A DNA stretch of 64,000 nucleotides from Ruminococcus sp. AM36-2AA (GCF_003461955.1 NZ_QTYB01000012.1:62001-126000); one strand, 5' to 3'; positions 27,044 to 37,031 are shown, counted from the stretch's first letter. The notes: generated from the letters alone by a model not told the origin. Numbers and translations: made by a program.

Positions 27044-27520
27044 ATGAGAAGAAGAGAACAGAGAGAACATGTATTTAAACTTATGTTTATGACAGAGTTT
27101 AATTCAGAAGAAGAGATGACAGAACAGCTCTCTCTTTATTTTGAGGGTCTTGGAGAACTTTCAGAGCAGGACCAGGAATATATGAAGAAGAAGTATGCAC
27201 ATGTGAAGGAGCATCTGGAAGAGATCGATGCACAGCTGAACAGTGCGAGCCGTGGCTGGAAGACCAAACGTATGAGCCGTGTGGATCTCGCGGCACTTCG
27301 TCTGGCAGTATATGAGATGGAATATGATGAGGATGTACCGACAGGAGTAGCGATCAATGAAGCGGTAGAACTTGCCAAGAGATTTGGCGGAGATGCTTCC
27401 GGTTCTTTTGTAAACGGAGTCCTTGGAAAGATCGCATCCGAAAAGGAAGAGAAGAAAAACGAGGAGGAGACTGCTGACACAGAAGAGAAAGCAGCAGAAA
27501 CCCCAGAAGAGAACGCATGA
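27044..27520 (+). CDS. nusB: Transcription antitermination factor NusB
   Basis: 158 aa. NusB core with RRREQREHVFKLMF at the start and VPTGVAINEAVELAKRFGGDASGSFVNGVLGKI at the end, followed by a Glu-rich tail of about 25 residues. Acts with NusE at boxA in rRNA antitermination. AGGAGG site. Overlaps xseA by 4 bases (ATGA). Confidence 0.93.
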   Translation: MRRREQREHVFKLMFMTEFNSEEEMTEQLSLYFEGLGELSEQDQEYMKKKYAHVKEHLEEIDAQLNSASRGWKTKRMSRVDLAALRLAVYEMEYDEDVPTGVAINEAVELAKRFGGDASGSFVNGVLGKIASEKEEKKNEEETADTEEKAAETPEENA

Positions 27521-28722
27521 GAAACGTCTATTCTGTCGGCCAGGTAAACCATTATGTCAAGAATATGTTTACTCAGGATTACTTTCTCCGCAAAGTCTAT
27601 GTAAAGGGAGAAGTATCCAATTGTAAATATCATACCAGCGGGCATATCTATTTTTCCCTGAAGGATGAAACAGGTACATTAAGCTGTGTGATGTTTGCGG
27701 GGCATCGTCGTGGCCTTGCTTTTCGCATGAAGGACGGAGATAAGGTAGTTGTAGGTGGTGCTGTAGACGTATATGAGAGAGACGGGCGTTATCAGCTCTA
27801 TGCGAAAGAAATCACACTGGAGGGCGCTGGTGCTCTCTATGAGCGGTATCTGGCACTGAAACAGGAGCTTGAGGATATGGGAATGTTTGCCCAGGAATAT
27901 AAGCAGCCTATTCCTCATTTTATCCATACTCTTGGCGTGGTGACAGCACCTACCGGTGCGGCAGTACAGGATATCCGCAATATTGCAGGCAGAAGGAATC
28001 CGTATCTGCAGGTGATCCTCTACCCGGCACTTGTGCAGGGAGAAGGAGCGGCACAGAGTATTGTGAAGGGAATCCGGATGCTGGATGAAGCAGGGGTGGA
28101 CGTGATCATCGTTGGCCGTGGAGGTGGCTCTATTGAAGATCTCTGGGCTTTTAACGAGGAGAGCGTGGCCCGTGCTATTTTTGAGTGCAGAACACCTGTG
28201 ATTTCGGCAGTGGGACATGAGACGGATTTTACCATTGCGGATTTTGTGGCAGACTTACGGGCACCTACACCATCAGCTGCAGCAGAGCTGGCAGTAGATG
28301 ATTTTCGCAGTGTCCTGGAGAATTTCCGTATGTACGGAGATCGTCTGCAGCGTGCCATGAACAGTAAGACAGCTCTTTTTTCTGCAAGACTTAAGTCCTA
28401 TGAGACCAGATTTCAGTATCTGAGTCCGGAGTCCATGCTGCGGGAAAAACGCCAGTATGCATCAGATATGGAGGAACGTCTGCGTTCTTTCATGGAACAG
28501 AAGCTTACAGAGAAAAGACATGAACTGGCAATATGGATCCAGCGTTTTGAAGGGCTTTCCCCATTAAGAAAGTTAAATGGAGGATATGCCTTCGTGTCCG
28601 ACGAAGGAGGACATGCAGTGACAGAGATCAGCCAGATAAAAAAGGGTGACAGGATTTCCATTGCAGTAACCGACGGAGTTATAGAAGCAGTTGCGGATCG
28701 CATCAGGAAGGAAGAGCGATAA
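27517..28722 (+). CDS. xseA: Exodeoxyribonuclease VII large subunit
   Basis: 401 aa, typical length. N-terminal OB fold (KVYVKGEVSNCKYHTSGHIYFSLKD), catalytic region with VVTAPTGAAVQDI, IIVGRGGGSIEDLWAFN, SAVGHETDFTIADFVADLRAPTPSAAAEL, and a C-terminal coiled coil. Degrades single-stranded DNA with XseB. Coupled to nusB and xseB by overlapping stop/start codons. Confidence 0.95.
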   Translation: MRNVYSVGQVNHYVKNMFTQDYFLRKVYVKGEVSNCKYHTSGHIYFSLKDETGTLSCVMFAGHRRGLAFRMKDGDKVVVGGAVDVYERDGRYQLYAKEITLEGAGALYERYLALKQELEDMGMFAQEYKQPIPHFIHTLGVVTAPTGAAVQDIRNIAGRRNPYLQVILYPALVQGEGAAQSIVKGIRMLDEAGVDVIIVGRGGGSIEDLWAFNEESVARAIFECRTPVISAVGHETDFTIADFVADLRAPTPSAAAELAVDDFRSVLENFRMYGDRLQRAMNSKTALFSARLKSYETRFQYLSPESMLREKRQYASDMEERLRSFMEQKLTEKRHELAIWIQRFEGLSPLRKLNGGYAFVSDEGGHAVTEISQIKKGDRISIAVTDGVIEAVADRIRKEER

Positions 28723-28946
28723 TGGCAGAGACAGAAGAAAAGAAAGAAGAGAGATCCATAGAAGAAACTTTTGGGGAGCTTGATCAGCTTGCCCGGAAGC
28801 TTGAGGATAAAGATACCCCTCTGGAAGAGTCTTTCCGTCTCTACAGACAGGGAATGGAGCTTCTTAAGGATCTGAACGGAAGACTGGACACTGTAGAAAA
28901 AAAGATGCTTCAGATGAATGAGGATGGGACATTTCGTGAATTTTAA
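28722..28946 (+). CDS. xseB: Exodeoxyribonuclease VII small subunit
   Basis: 74 aa with the family core EETFGELDQLARKLEDKDTPLEESFRLYRQGMELL. The ATG shares a base with the xseA stop (TAATG), and the 3' end overlaps ispA. Confidence 0.94.
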   Translation: MAETEEKKEERSIEETFGELDQLARKLEDKDTPLEESFRLYRQGMELLKDLNGRLDTVEKKMLQMNEDGTFREF

Positions 28947-29823
28947 TGAAGAACTGAAAAAAAGAACAGAAGAAGCGGAACGCGTGATCCGGAAATATCT
29001 TCCGGAAGAATCCGGTTTTGCGAAAACCATGGCAGAGGCCATGAATTACAGTATGACGGCAGGCGGAAAGAGACTTCGTCCGATCCTGATCCGGGAAACC
29101 TATCGTCTGTTTGGAGGAGAGGGCGTGCTCTGTGAAACCTTTATGGCGGCGATGGAGATGATCCATACACATTCGCTGATCCACGATGATCTTCCGGCAT
29201 TGGATAATGATGATTACCGGAGGGGAAGGCTGACTACACATAAGGTATATGGAGAGGCCATGGGCGTTTTAAGCGGCGTGGCACTTTTAAACAGAGCCTA
29301 TGAGGTGATGATTTCCGCTTTCGACCTGACTGAAGATAAAGAACGTGTGATAGCTGCCATGCGGATCATGGCAGATAAGACAGGCATTAACGGTATGCTT
29401 GGAGGACAGAGTGTGGATGTGGAGAATGACGGCAAACCTCTGGAACGTGAGATGCTGGATTATATTTACAAGAACAAGACCTCCGCACTGATCGAGGCTT
29501 CTATGATGACCGGCGCCGTGCTGGCAGGGGCATCGGAGGAAGAACTTGAAGTTGTGGAGCAGGCTGCAGAGAACATCGGGCTGGCTTTTCAGATCCAGGA
29601 TGATATCCTTGATGTGACCAGTACCCAGGAGGAACTGGGAAAACCGATCCACAGTGATGAGAAGAACAATAAGGTTACCTATGTAAGCCTCATGGGAGCC
29701 CCGGCAGCAGCCGGCAAGGTTAAAGAACTTTCTGAACATGCGGTAGAGCTTTTAAACAGTCTTGACAGGAAGAACGAATTTCTGGATCTTCTTGTGGAAA
29801 GTCTTATCAGCCGCAGGAAATAG
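28936..29823 (+). CDS. ispA: Polyprenyl (farnesyl) diphosphate synthase
   Basis: 295 aa from GTG 28936 (ATG 28918 is an in-frame alternative); 295 aa matches Bacillus IspA. First Asp-rich motif HDDLPALDNDD with the DDxxxxD form of farnesyl-type synthases, second QIQDDILD, and GGKRLRP. Makes farnesyl diphosphate from IPP and DMAPP. Followed by dxs, so two isoprenoid steps are in one operon. Confidence 0.92.
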   Translation: MNFNEELKKRTEEAERVIRKYLPEESGFAKTMAEAMNYSMTAGGKRLRPILIRETYRLFGGEGVLCETFMAAMEMIHTHSLIHDDLPALDNDDYRRGRLTTHKVYGEAMGVLSGVALLNRAYEVMISAFDLTEDKERVIAAMRIMADKTGINGMLGGQSVDVENDGKPLEREMLDYIYKNKTSALIEASMMTGAVLAGASEEELEVVEQAAENIGLAFQIQDDILDVTSTQEELGKPIHSDEKNNKVTYVSLMGAPAAAGKVKELSEHAVELLNSLDRKNEFLDLLVESLISRRK

Positions 29824-29845
29824 AAGGAATAAAGGAAGGATACGA

Positions 29846-31732
29846 ATGATTCTGGAAAAAATTAAAAAGCCAAATGATATTCATAAAGTTTCATTGGAGG
29901 ATTTTCCGCGCCTTGCCGAGGAAATCAGGAGCTTTTTGATCCAGAGTGTAAGTGAGACAGGCGGCCATCTGGCATCCAATCTGGGTGTGGTGGAGCTGAC
30001 CCTTGCTCTGCATAATGTGCTTGATTTTCCACAGGATAAACTGATCTGGGATGTGGGACATCAGGCTTATACGCATAAGATTCTTACAGGCAGGAAAGAT
30101 GGCTTTAAGGATCTTCGTAAAGAGGGAGGCTTAAGTGGCTTCCCGAAGAGAAATGAAAGTGACTGTGATTCTTTTGATACCGGACACAGTTCCAATTCCA
30201 TTTCCGCAGGACTTGGTTATGTCCGTGCCAGAGATCTGCGGGGAGAGAAACACCATGTGGTTTCTGTCATCGGAGATGGTGCGCTTACCGGCGGAATGGC
30301 ATATGAAGCATTAAACAATGCAGCTGAGCTGAAGACGAATTTTATTATCATCATCAATGATAACAACATGTCCATTTCCAAGAATGTAGGAGGAATGTCC
30401 ACCTATTTAAGTGCCCTGCGTACAGCGGAGACTTACACGGGAATGAAAATCGGCGTGACAAAAACGCTCAAAAAAATTCCACATGTTGGAACTGCCGTGG
30501 TGGATACGGTCCGCAAAACCAAGAGCAGTATTAAGCAGCTGATCATTCCCGGAATGCTTTTTGAAAATATGGGTCTGACTTATCTGGGGCCAGTAGACGG
30601 CCATAATATGCGTCAGATGATGAAGCTTTTTAATGAGGCAAAAAGAGTGGAGGGACCGGTGGTTGTCCATGTCCTTACGGAAAAGGGCAGAGGCTATGGC
30701 CCGGCATCTTCTCACCCGGAGCGTTTTCATGGAACCGGTCCTTTTGAGGTCAAAAGTGGAAGACCCCTTGCGGAAAAAACGGCGCCGACATATACGGACT
30801 GTTTTTCCAGCGCAATATGTTCTGTGGCAGAGAAGAACCGGAAAGTAGTTGCCATTACGGCTGCCATGCCCGATGGGACCGGACTGAACCGGTTCCGGAA
30901 GAAATTCCCGGAGCGTTTTTTTGACGTGGGGATTGCGGAAGAGCATGCGGTAACCTTTGCGGCAGGGCTGGCTCTTGGAGGAATGATCCCGGTTTTTGCG
31001 GTCTATTCTTCGTTTTTGCAGAGAGGAATCGATCAGATCCTCCACGATGTATGCATGCAGAACCTTCATGTGATCTTTGCTATTGACAGGGCAGGCTTTG
31101 TGGGGGCGGACGGAGAAACACATCATGGATGCTTTGACCTTTCCTATCTGTCTATGATTCCCAATATGACTGTTATGGCTCCCAAGAATGGGAAAGAACT
31201 AGAAGAGATGCTGAAATTTGCAGTAGAAGAGCTGGATGGTCCCTGTGCGATCCGTTATCCGAAGGGAACGGCATGTACAGATATGGAAGAGCATGATGAA
31301 CCACTTAAGAGGGGCAGAAGCGAAGTGATCACTCCGGGCAGTGAGATCGCTGTTCTCGGTGTCGGAAGTATGGTTTCTGTCTGTCAGAAAGTCTGTAGGG
31401 AGATAAGAGATCACGGAATCGCAAGATCTACATTTGTCAATGTACGTTTTGTAAAGCCGCTGGATACCAGCCTTCTTGACCGGCTTTCACAGAACCACAG
31501 TCTTTTGGTCACTGTGGAGGAGAATGTAAAAAGCGGTGGATTCGGAGAACATGTATCTGCTTATATGGAGGCCTGTCATCCGGAAGTTAGAGTGCTTCCT
31601 CTGGCAATACCGGATCACTTTATTGAACACGGAACTGTGGACAGTCAGCGGATGAAAACTGGTTTGAATGTACAGGCAGTCCTGGATGCTGTAGAACAGA
31701 GCTGGGAAGATATTGGGAATAACAGAAAATAA
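29846..31732 (+). CDS. dxs: 1-deoxy-D-xylulose-5-phosphate synthase
   Basis: 628 aa from ATG 29846 after AAGGAAGG. Thiamine-diphosphate enzyme: WDVGHQAYTHKILTGR, the TPP motif GDGALTGGMAYEALNNA, and transketolase domain with FDVGIAEEHAVTFAAGLA and DRAGFVGADGETHHG. First step of the MEP isoprenoid pathway, from pyruvate and glyceraldehyde-3-phosphate. Lies 22 nt after ispA. Confidence 0.95.
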   Translation: MILEKIKKPNDIHKVSLEDFPRLAEEIRSFLIQSVSETGGHLASNLGVVELTLALHNVLDFPQDKLIWDVGHQAYTHKILTGRKDGFKDLRKEGGLSGFPKRNESDCDSFDTGHSSNSISAGLGYVRARDLRGEKHHVVSVIGDGALTGGMAYEALNNAAELKTNFIIIINDNNMSISKNVGGMSTYLSALRTAETYTGMKIGVTKTLKKIPHVGTAVVDTVRKTKSSIKQLIIPGMLFENMGLTYLGPVDGHNMRQMMKLFNEAKRVEGPVVVHVLTEKGRGYGPASSHPERFHGTGPFEVKSGRPLAEKTAPTYTDCFSSAICSVAEKNRKVVAITAAMPDGTGLNRFRKKFPERFFDVGIAEEHAVTFAAGLALGGMIPVFAVYSSFLQRGIDQILHDVCMQNLHVIFAIDRAGFVGADGETHHGCFDLSYLSMIPNMTVMAPKNGKELEEMLKFAVEELDGPCAIRYPKGTACTDMEEHDEPLKRGRSEVITPGSEIAVLGVGSMVSVCQKVCREIRDHGIARSTFVNVRFVKPLDTSLLDRLSQNHSLLVTVEENVKSGGFGEHVSAYMEACHPEVRVLPLAIPDHFIEHGTVDSQRMKTGLNVQAVLDAVEQSWEDIGNNRK

Positions 31733-31775
31733 AAGAGACAGCCTTTGCAGGGAAAAGGACTTGCAGGGCATTTTA

Positions 31776-31802
31776 CAGCCCGGCACATAAAGAGCCGGGC
31801 TG
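31776..31802 (+). promoter_or_regulatory. GC-rich hairpin just upstream of the tlyA ribosome site
   Basis: cagcccggc (31776-31784) and gccgggctg (31794-31802) form a perfect 9-bp stem ending two bases before the GGAGG of tlyA. No T-run follows. It may stabilise the processed mRNA end or set tlyA translation; a SD-adjacent role is inference. Confidence 0.5.
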
Positions 31803-31814
31803 TTGGAGGATAAC

Positions 31815-32624
31815 ATGAAAAAAAGACTGGATATCATGATGGTGGAACAGGGACTTGCACCGTCAAGGGAAAAAGCAAAAGCTTATATCATGGCCGGGGA
31901 AGTATATGTCAATGGTCAGAAAGAGGACAAGGCAGGTTCTATGTTTGCGGAAACTGCCAAGCTGGAGGTAAGAGGAAAAACCCTTCCCTATGTCAGCAGA
32001 GGCGGACTGAAACTGGAGAAAGCCATGAAAAATTTTGGCGTAACGCTGAATGATAAAGTATGTATGGATGTAGGCGCATCCACCGGCGGTTTCACAGATT
32101 GTATGCTTCAGAACGGAGCGGTCAAAGTCTATTCCATTGATGTGGGATACGGACAGCTGGACTGGAAACTTCGGAATGATCCGAGAGTTGTATGCATGGA
32201 AAAGACAAACATCCGTTATGTGGTACCGGAAGATCTGGAAGGGCCGGCAGCATTTTCTTCCATCGATGTTTCTTTCATCTCCCTGACAAAAGTTCTTCTT
32301 CCTGTAAGAAATCTTCTCACAGAAGACGGAGAGATCGTATGTCTCATCAAACCGCAGTTTGAGGCAGGCAGAGAAAAAGTCGGAAAAAAAGGCGTTGTCC
32401 GTGATCCGAAAGTCCATGAGGAAGTCATTGAGAAGGTACGGGATTATGCCATGAGCATTTCCATGGAGCCCTGTCATCTTTCCTTTTCCCCGATCAAAGG
32501 ACCGGAGGGAAATATTGAATATCTTCTTCACCTCAAAAAACATCCGGAAGGAACCGAAGTGCCTATGAGTCTTGAGGTATCCGTAGAGGATGTGGTAAAG
32601 GAAGCCCACGGTCAGCTGGACTGA
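31815..32624 (+). CDS. tlyA: TlyA/YqxC-family rRNA methyltransferase
   Basis: 269 aa from ATG 31815 with GGAGGA upstream. N-terminal S4 RNA-binding domain (LDIMMVEQGLAPSREKAKAYIMAGEVYVNG) and a C-terminal FtsJ-like Rossmann methyltransferase (MDVGASTGGFTDCMLQNGA, SIDVSFISL). TlyA methylates ribose 2'-OH in 16S and/or 23S rRNA in mycobacteria; the clostridial target is not known. It sits in the conserved dxs-tlyA-nadK-argR-recN order. Confidence 0.92.
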   Translation: MKKRLDIMMVEQGLAPSREKAKAYIMAGEVYVNGQKEDKAGSMFAETAKLEVRGKTLPYVSRGGLKLEKAMKNFGVTLNDKVCMDVGASTGGFTDCMLQNGAVKVYSIDVGYGQLDWKLRNDPRVVCMEKTNIRYVVPEDLEGPAAFSSIDVSFISLTKVLLPVRNLLTEDGEIVCLIKPQFEAGREKVGKKGVVRDPKVHEEVIEKVRDYAMSISMEPCHLSFSPIKGPEGNIEYLLHLKKHPEGTEVPMSLEVSVEDVVKEAHGQLD

Positions 32625-32647
32625 TGTTTGGAAAGGACTGAAGCAAT

Positions 32648-33508
32648 ATGGACAGATTTTATATAATTCCAAACAGTGCCAAGGATCCGGAACTGACATT
32701 TTCCAATATGATCATCGACTATCTGGAAGAACATGGTGCCAGGTGCCACGTGCAGAAGATCACCGAAAAAATGGAAGGACCGTATCATTATACAGATCCG
32801 GACGGAATCCCCGGGGATACACAGTGTATTATCGTACTGGGCGGAGACGGAACACTTCTGCAGGCTGCAAGGGACGTGGTACATCTGGATATCCCTCTTC
32901 TCGGAATCAATCTGGGAACTCTGGGATTTCTTGCAGAGGTGGACAAAAATTCCGTATATCCGGCGTTGGACAGACTTCTGACTGACGATTATGAGCTGGA
33001 AGAGCGGATGATGCTGGAGGGAAAGATCTATCGGGGAGAAGAACTGATCGGAAAAGATATCGCGTTAAACGATATTGTGATCGGAAGAGAGGGACATCTC
33101 CGTGTGATCCGTTTCAAGAATTATGTCAATGATTCATATATGAATTCCTACAATGCGGATGGAATCATCATCTCCACGCCAACCGGTTCTACCGGATACA
33201 GCCTGTCAGCAGGAGGCCCGGTAGTTTCTCCAAGTGCCAGTATGATGATCATGACACCCATTGCACCCCACACTATGAATACCCGAAGTATCATTCTTTC
33301 CGGGGAAGAGGCGGTTACAGTGGAGATCGGCGAGGGAAGACATAATACCATTGAGAAAGCGGTGGCATCTTTTGACGGGGATACCCAGATATCCATGGTC
33401 ACCGGTGACCGGATCGTCATCCGGAAAGCCACAGTCAGGACAAAGATCCTCAAGCTGAATCATCTGAGCTTTGTGGAGGTTCTGAGACAGAAAATGAGTA
33501 ACAGCTGA
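32648..33508 (+). CDS. nadK: NAD kinase
   Basis: 286 aa with the GGDGTLLQAAR motif, NLGTLGFLAEV, NADGIIISTPTGSTGYSLSAGGPVV and a conserved APH(T/S) in IAPHTMNTR. Phosphorylates NAD to NADP. Start 23 nt after tlyA. Confidence 0.95.
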   Translation: MDRFYIIPNSAKDPELTFSNMIIDYLEEHGARCHVQKITEKMEGPYHYTDPDGIPGDTQCIIVLGGDGTLLQAARDVVHLDIPLLGINLGTLGFLAEVDKNSVYPALDRLLTDDYELEERMMLEGKIYRGEELIGKDIALNDIVIGREGHLRVIRFKNYVNDSYMNSYNADGIIISTPTGSTGYSLSAGGPVVSPSASMMIMTPIAPHTMNTRSIILSGEEAVTVEIGEGRHNTIEKAVASFDGDTQISMVTGDRIVIRKATVRTKILKLNHLSFVEVLRQKMSNS

Positions 33509-33524
33509 TGCAGGAGGTTCAATT

Positions 33525-33986
33525 TTGAAAGTAGCAAGACATGAAAAAATTATCGAACTGATCCGTCAGTACGAGATCGATACACAGGAAGAACTTGCGG
33601 CAAGACTGAATGAGGCCGGTTTCAAGGTTACACAGGCTACCGTATCCAGAGATATCCGGGCTCTGAAGATGACAAAAGTTGCAGGCAGCAACGGAAAATC
33701 CAGATATGCGATCCTGGAAGAACATACACCGGATATGTTAAGTGATAAATATTCCAGAGTCCTGAAAGATGCAGTGATCTCCATGAATATCGGACAGAAT
33801 ATCGTAGTGGTAAAAACGATTCCCGGAATGGCCATGGCTGCAGCAGCAGCTCTTGATGCCATGAAATGGCCGGAGATTCTGGGGTGCATTGCCGGAGATG
33901 ATGCCATCATGTGTGTGGTAAAAACTTCCGAGCAGGCGCCTGGAGTAGTACAGAAGCTTGGCGGGATCTTATCCCGTGGAAAATAA
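33525..33986 (+). CDS. argR: Arginine repressor ArgR
   Basis: 153 aa, TTG start with CAGGAGG. N-terminal winged HTH (QEELAARLNEAGFKVTQATVSRDIRAL) and C-terminal hexamerisation domain with the arginine-binding GCIAGDDAIMCVV. Represses arginine synthesis and controls catabolism. arg genes are elsewhere. Confidence 0.94.
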   Translation: MKVARHEKIIELIRQYEIDTQEELAARLNEAGFKVTQATVSRDIRALKMTKVAGSNGKSRYAILEEHTPDMLSDKYSRVLKDAVISMNIGQNIVVVKTIPGMAMAAAAALDAMKWPEILGCIAGDDAIMCVVKTSEQAPGVVQKLGGILSRGK

Positions 33987-34028
33987 AATGACAGAATATG
34001 TAGACACTTTATACCAGAAAGGAAACCA

Positions 34029-35714
34029 ATGTTAGTACATCTGCATGTAAAAAATCTTGCACTGATAGAGGAAACAGAGGTGGAATTCGGACCGGGATTA
34101 AACATTTTAACCGGTGAAACCGGAGCCGGAAAATCCATTCTGTTAGGATCTATACAGCTCATCCTGGGCGGAAAAACTTCCAGAAGCATGATCCGCGAAA
34201 ATGCTTCCCATGCCCTGGTAGAGCTGTTATTTCAGGTTGAAAACACGAAAGCCAGAGAGTCCCTTGCGGCGCTTGATATCTATCCGGAGGACGGACAGGT
34301 GCTGATGTCCCGTAAGATCATGGATGGCAGAAGTATCAACAAAATCAACGGAGAGACAAGCACAGTCAGCCAGATGAAAGCAGCAGCAGCCTGCCTTCTG
34401 GACATTCACGGGCAGCATGAACATCAGTCCCTTCTTTACGGGGATCGCCAGCTGTCGATTCTGGACGTATACGGAAAAGAACGGATCCTTCCAGCCAGGG
34501 AGAAAGTCCGGGAAGCTTACCGGGAGTATCGGGCCTGCATGGATCAGCTGAAAGCGCTGGATATGGATGAGGAACAGCGTAACAGGGAAAAGGCCTTTCT
34601 GGAATTTGAGATCAATGAGATTGAAGAAGCAGCTCTTATTCCGGGCGAGGACGAAACGCTGGAAGACCGATACCGGAAATTGAGCAATGCCAGAAGGATC
34701 ATGGAAACCGCACAGATAGTCCATGGGATGACCGGATATGAACAGGGCGCTGCGGACATGACCGGAAACGCTCTGAAAGAGTTTTCAAGAATTGTGGATT
34801 ACGATAAGGAACTTGCGCCTTTGCAGGAAGCTCTCGGAGAAATCGATTCTCTTCTCAGCGACTTCTGCCGGGATCTGTCCTCTTATATGGACAGTCTTAC
34901 TTTTGACGAAGAAACTTTTTTTGAAACAGAAAAACGTCTGGATCTGATCAACAGCCTGAAGGCAAAATACGGACAGACGATCCCGGAAATTTTGTCTTAT
35001 CAGAAAGAACAGCAGGAAAAACTGGAAAAACTTCAAAAATTTGAAGAAAATTTCCAGTTTCTGAAAGAAAAACTTGTACAGTCAGAAAAGATTCTTGAAG
35101 AAGCTTCGCATGAACTTTCAGAAATCCGGAAAGAATACAGTAAACAGCTGGATGAAAAAATCATCGATGGATTGAAGGAGCTGAATTTTGCGGATGTGGA
35201 TTTTTCTATCCGTTTTGACCGCAGGAAAAATTATACAGATAATGGTTATGATGCGGTAGAATATGAGATTTCCACAAACCCAGGTGAAAGCAGAAAACCG
35301 CTGGGGCAGATCGTATCCGGTGGTGAGCTTTCCAGGATCATGCTTGCCATCAAAGCGATCCTTGCAGATAAGGACCAGATCGATACGCTGATCTTCGATG
35401 AGATCGATACAGGAATCAGCGGCCGTACCGCGCAGAAAGTATCCGAAAAAATGGCAGTGATCGGACAGCACAGACAGGTGCTTTGTATCACCCATCTTCC
35501 GCAGATCGCGGCAATGGCAGATACCCATTTTGAGATTGAGAAACATGTGGAGGGAACAGAGACCATCACTCAGATCCATCCTCTTGAAGGAGAGGAATCC
35601 GTCCGAGAGCTTGCAAGACTCCTGGGCGGCGCAGAGATCACGCCGGCTGTTCTTGGAAATGCGAGAGAAATGAAGGAATTGGCACAGCAACAAAAAAATA
35701 CAAGACTGAAATAA
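34029..35714 (+). CDS. recN: DNA repair protein RecN
   Basis: 561 aa SMC-like ATPase. Walker A GETGAGKSILL, DIHGQHEHQSLL, long coiled coils (about 150-220 and 310-370), ABC signature VSGGELSRIMLAIK and Walker B LIFDEIDTGISGRTAQKVSEKM. Acts in double-strand break repair. Conserved position after argR and before spoIVB. Confidence 0.95.
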   Translation: MLVHLHVKNLALIEETEVEFGPGLNILTGETGAGKSILLGSIQLILGGKTSRSMIRENASHALVELLFQVENTKARESLAALDIYPEDGQVLMSRKIMDGRSINKINGETSTVSQMKAAAACLLDIHGQHEHQSLLYGDRQLSILDVYGKERILPAREKVREAYREYRACMDQLKALDMDEEQRNREKAFLEFEINEIEEAALIPGEDETLEDRYRKLSNARRIMETAQIVHGMTGYEQGAADMTGNALKEFSRIVDYDKELAPLQEALGEIDSLLSDFCRDLSSYMDSLTFDEETFFETEKRLDLINSLKAKYGQTIPEILSYQKEQQEKLEKLQKFEENFQFLKEKLVQSEKILEEASHELSEIRKEYSKQLDEKIIDGLKELNFADVDFSIRFDRRKNYTDNGYDAVEYEISTNPGESRKPLGQIVSGGELSRIMLAIKAILADKDQIDTLIFDEIDTGISGRTAQKVSEKMAVIGQHRQVLCITHLPQIAAMADTHFEIEKHVEGTETITQIHPLEGEESVRELARLLGGAEITPAVLGNAREMKELAQQQKNTRLK

Positions 35715-35734
35715 ATCATACGTTACATACTAAG

Positions 35735-35766
35735 AGAGGACGGCCGAAAGGTCAGTCCTCTTTTTT
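35735..35766 (+). terminator. Terminator of recN
   Basis: agaggac/gtcctct stem with an inner ggcc-GAAA-ggtc and a TTTTTT tail. The T-tail is also the left arm of dispersed-element copy B. Confidence 0.85.
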
Positions 35767-35804
35767 AACCGAATGTGGATTGCGAATAGCCCCTTGTTAA
35801 AAAA
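35761..35804. repeat. Dispersed element, copy B
   Basis: Perfect 9-bp terminal inverted repeat ttttttaac (35761-35769) / gttaaaaaa (35796-35804) enclosing cgaatgtggattgcgaatag and ccctt. The core matches copies near 1650-1700 and 50720-50770. Copy B lacks the inner hairpin's left arm. Confidence 0.5.
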
Positions 35805-35822
35805 ATACAAAGGATGTGACGT

Positions 35823-37031
35823 ATGATGAACAGAAAAAGGAAGTACCGCTATCTGATCCTGGCATTTCTTGCTCTGGATCTGATGCTGATGGGATGGCTG
35901 GGCTATCGGCTTCTGGATCGGAAGATTCCGGATCAGATCCTGGTAGATCATGAGAACAGCCGGGAGGTGGCAGGCCTTCTTGAGCGCCCTTTTGTCAGTT
36001 TTGATGATGCCATTACAGTCTCGGGGAAAGACAGCTATACTTTGCACTGCAGAGTTTTTGGAGTGATTCCTTTTAAGGATGTGAAAGTAAAACATACAAC
36101 TGCAAAAGAAGTATACGTAAGCGGAGACGCAGTGGGCATCTATATGCAGACCAAAGGTGTCCTGATCATTGACACAGGTGAGATCTTCTCAGAAAGTGGT
36201 GAGACGGAAGAACCTGCCCGGGACATTGTAAAGCCGGGAGATTATATTGTGGCTTTTGATCAGAACAGGATCCAGTGCAAGCAGGATCTTATGGAGGATC
36301 TGGCTGCTCTTGACGGAGATTCTGTGATGTTGAAAGTCCGCAGGGGAAAAGAGACGATTCCTCTGTCTCTGACTCCGGTAAAAGATAAAGAAGGCAAATA
36401 CAAACTGGGAATCTGGGTGCGGGATGATACACAGGGAATCGGAACGTTAACCTATGTGGATGAAGATGGAAGATTCGGCGCACTTGGTCATGGGATCAGC
36501 GATGTGGACACAGGTGAACTTTTAAGTATTGCAGACGGAAATCTTTATGATGCCCAGATTCTGGGAATCCGGAAAGGAGAAAAAGGAAATCCGGGAGAAC
36601 TTTCCGGGCTGATCCGATACGACGCCGATAATATCCTGGGAGAAATTTCGGAAAACAGTAAAAATGGCATTTTTGGGATCATGGATGCCTGGCGGATGAA
36701 AAATCTGGATCTGAAAAAAATCCCCATAGGCTACAAACAGGATCTGAAAACCGGACCTGCGTCCATTCTCTGCTGTACAGATGGCGAAGTAAAAGAATAT
36801 GCCGCAGAGATCACCAGGATCGATATGAACCATGAGGACTCCAATAAAAGCTTCGTGATCCGGATCACAGACAAAGAACTCCTGGAAAAAACCGGCGGGA
36901 TCGTTCAGGGAATGTCCGGAAGCCCGGTGCTCCAGAATGGAAAACTCTTTGGTGCCGTGACTCATGTATTTGTGCAGGATTCTACCGGAGGGTATGGGAT
37001 TTTTATAGAAAATATGACAGGTAATGCATAA
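35823..37031 (+). CDS. spoIVB: SpoIVB signalling serine peptidase
   Basis: 402 aa. N-terminal membrane anchor (residues ~10-30), PDZ domain (about 115-190; IVKPGDYIVAFDQNRIQ), and S55 peptidase domain with His223 in GALGHGISD and nucleophile Ser in GMSGSPV (about 365). Secreted from the forespore, it cleaves SpoIVFA to trigger pro-SigK processing. Next to spo0A as in most spore formers. Start has two adjacent ATG codons. Confidence 0.94.
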   Translation: MMNRKRKYRYLILAFLALDLMLMGWLGYRLLDRKIPDQILVDHENSREVAGLLERPFVSFDDAITVSGKDSYTLHCRVFGVIPFKDVKVKHTTAKEVYVSGDAVGIYMQTKGVLIIDTGEIFSESGETEEPARDIVKPGDYIVAFDQNRIQCKQDLMEDLAALDGDSVMLKVRRGKETIPLSLTPVKDKEGKYKLGIWVRDDTQGIGTLTYVDEDGRFGALGHGISDVDTGELLSIADGNLYDAQILGIRKGEKGNPGELSGLIRYDADNILGEISENSKNGIFGIMDAWRMKNLDLKKIPIGYKQDLKTGPASILCCTDGEVKEYAAEITRIDMNHEDSNKSFVIRITDKELLEKTGGIVQGMSGSPVLQNGKLFGAVTHVFVQDSTGGYGIFIENMTGNA

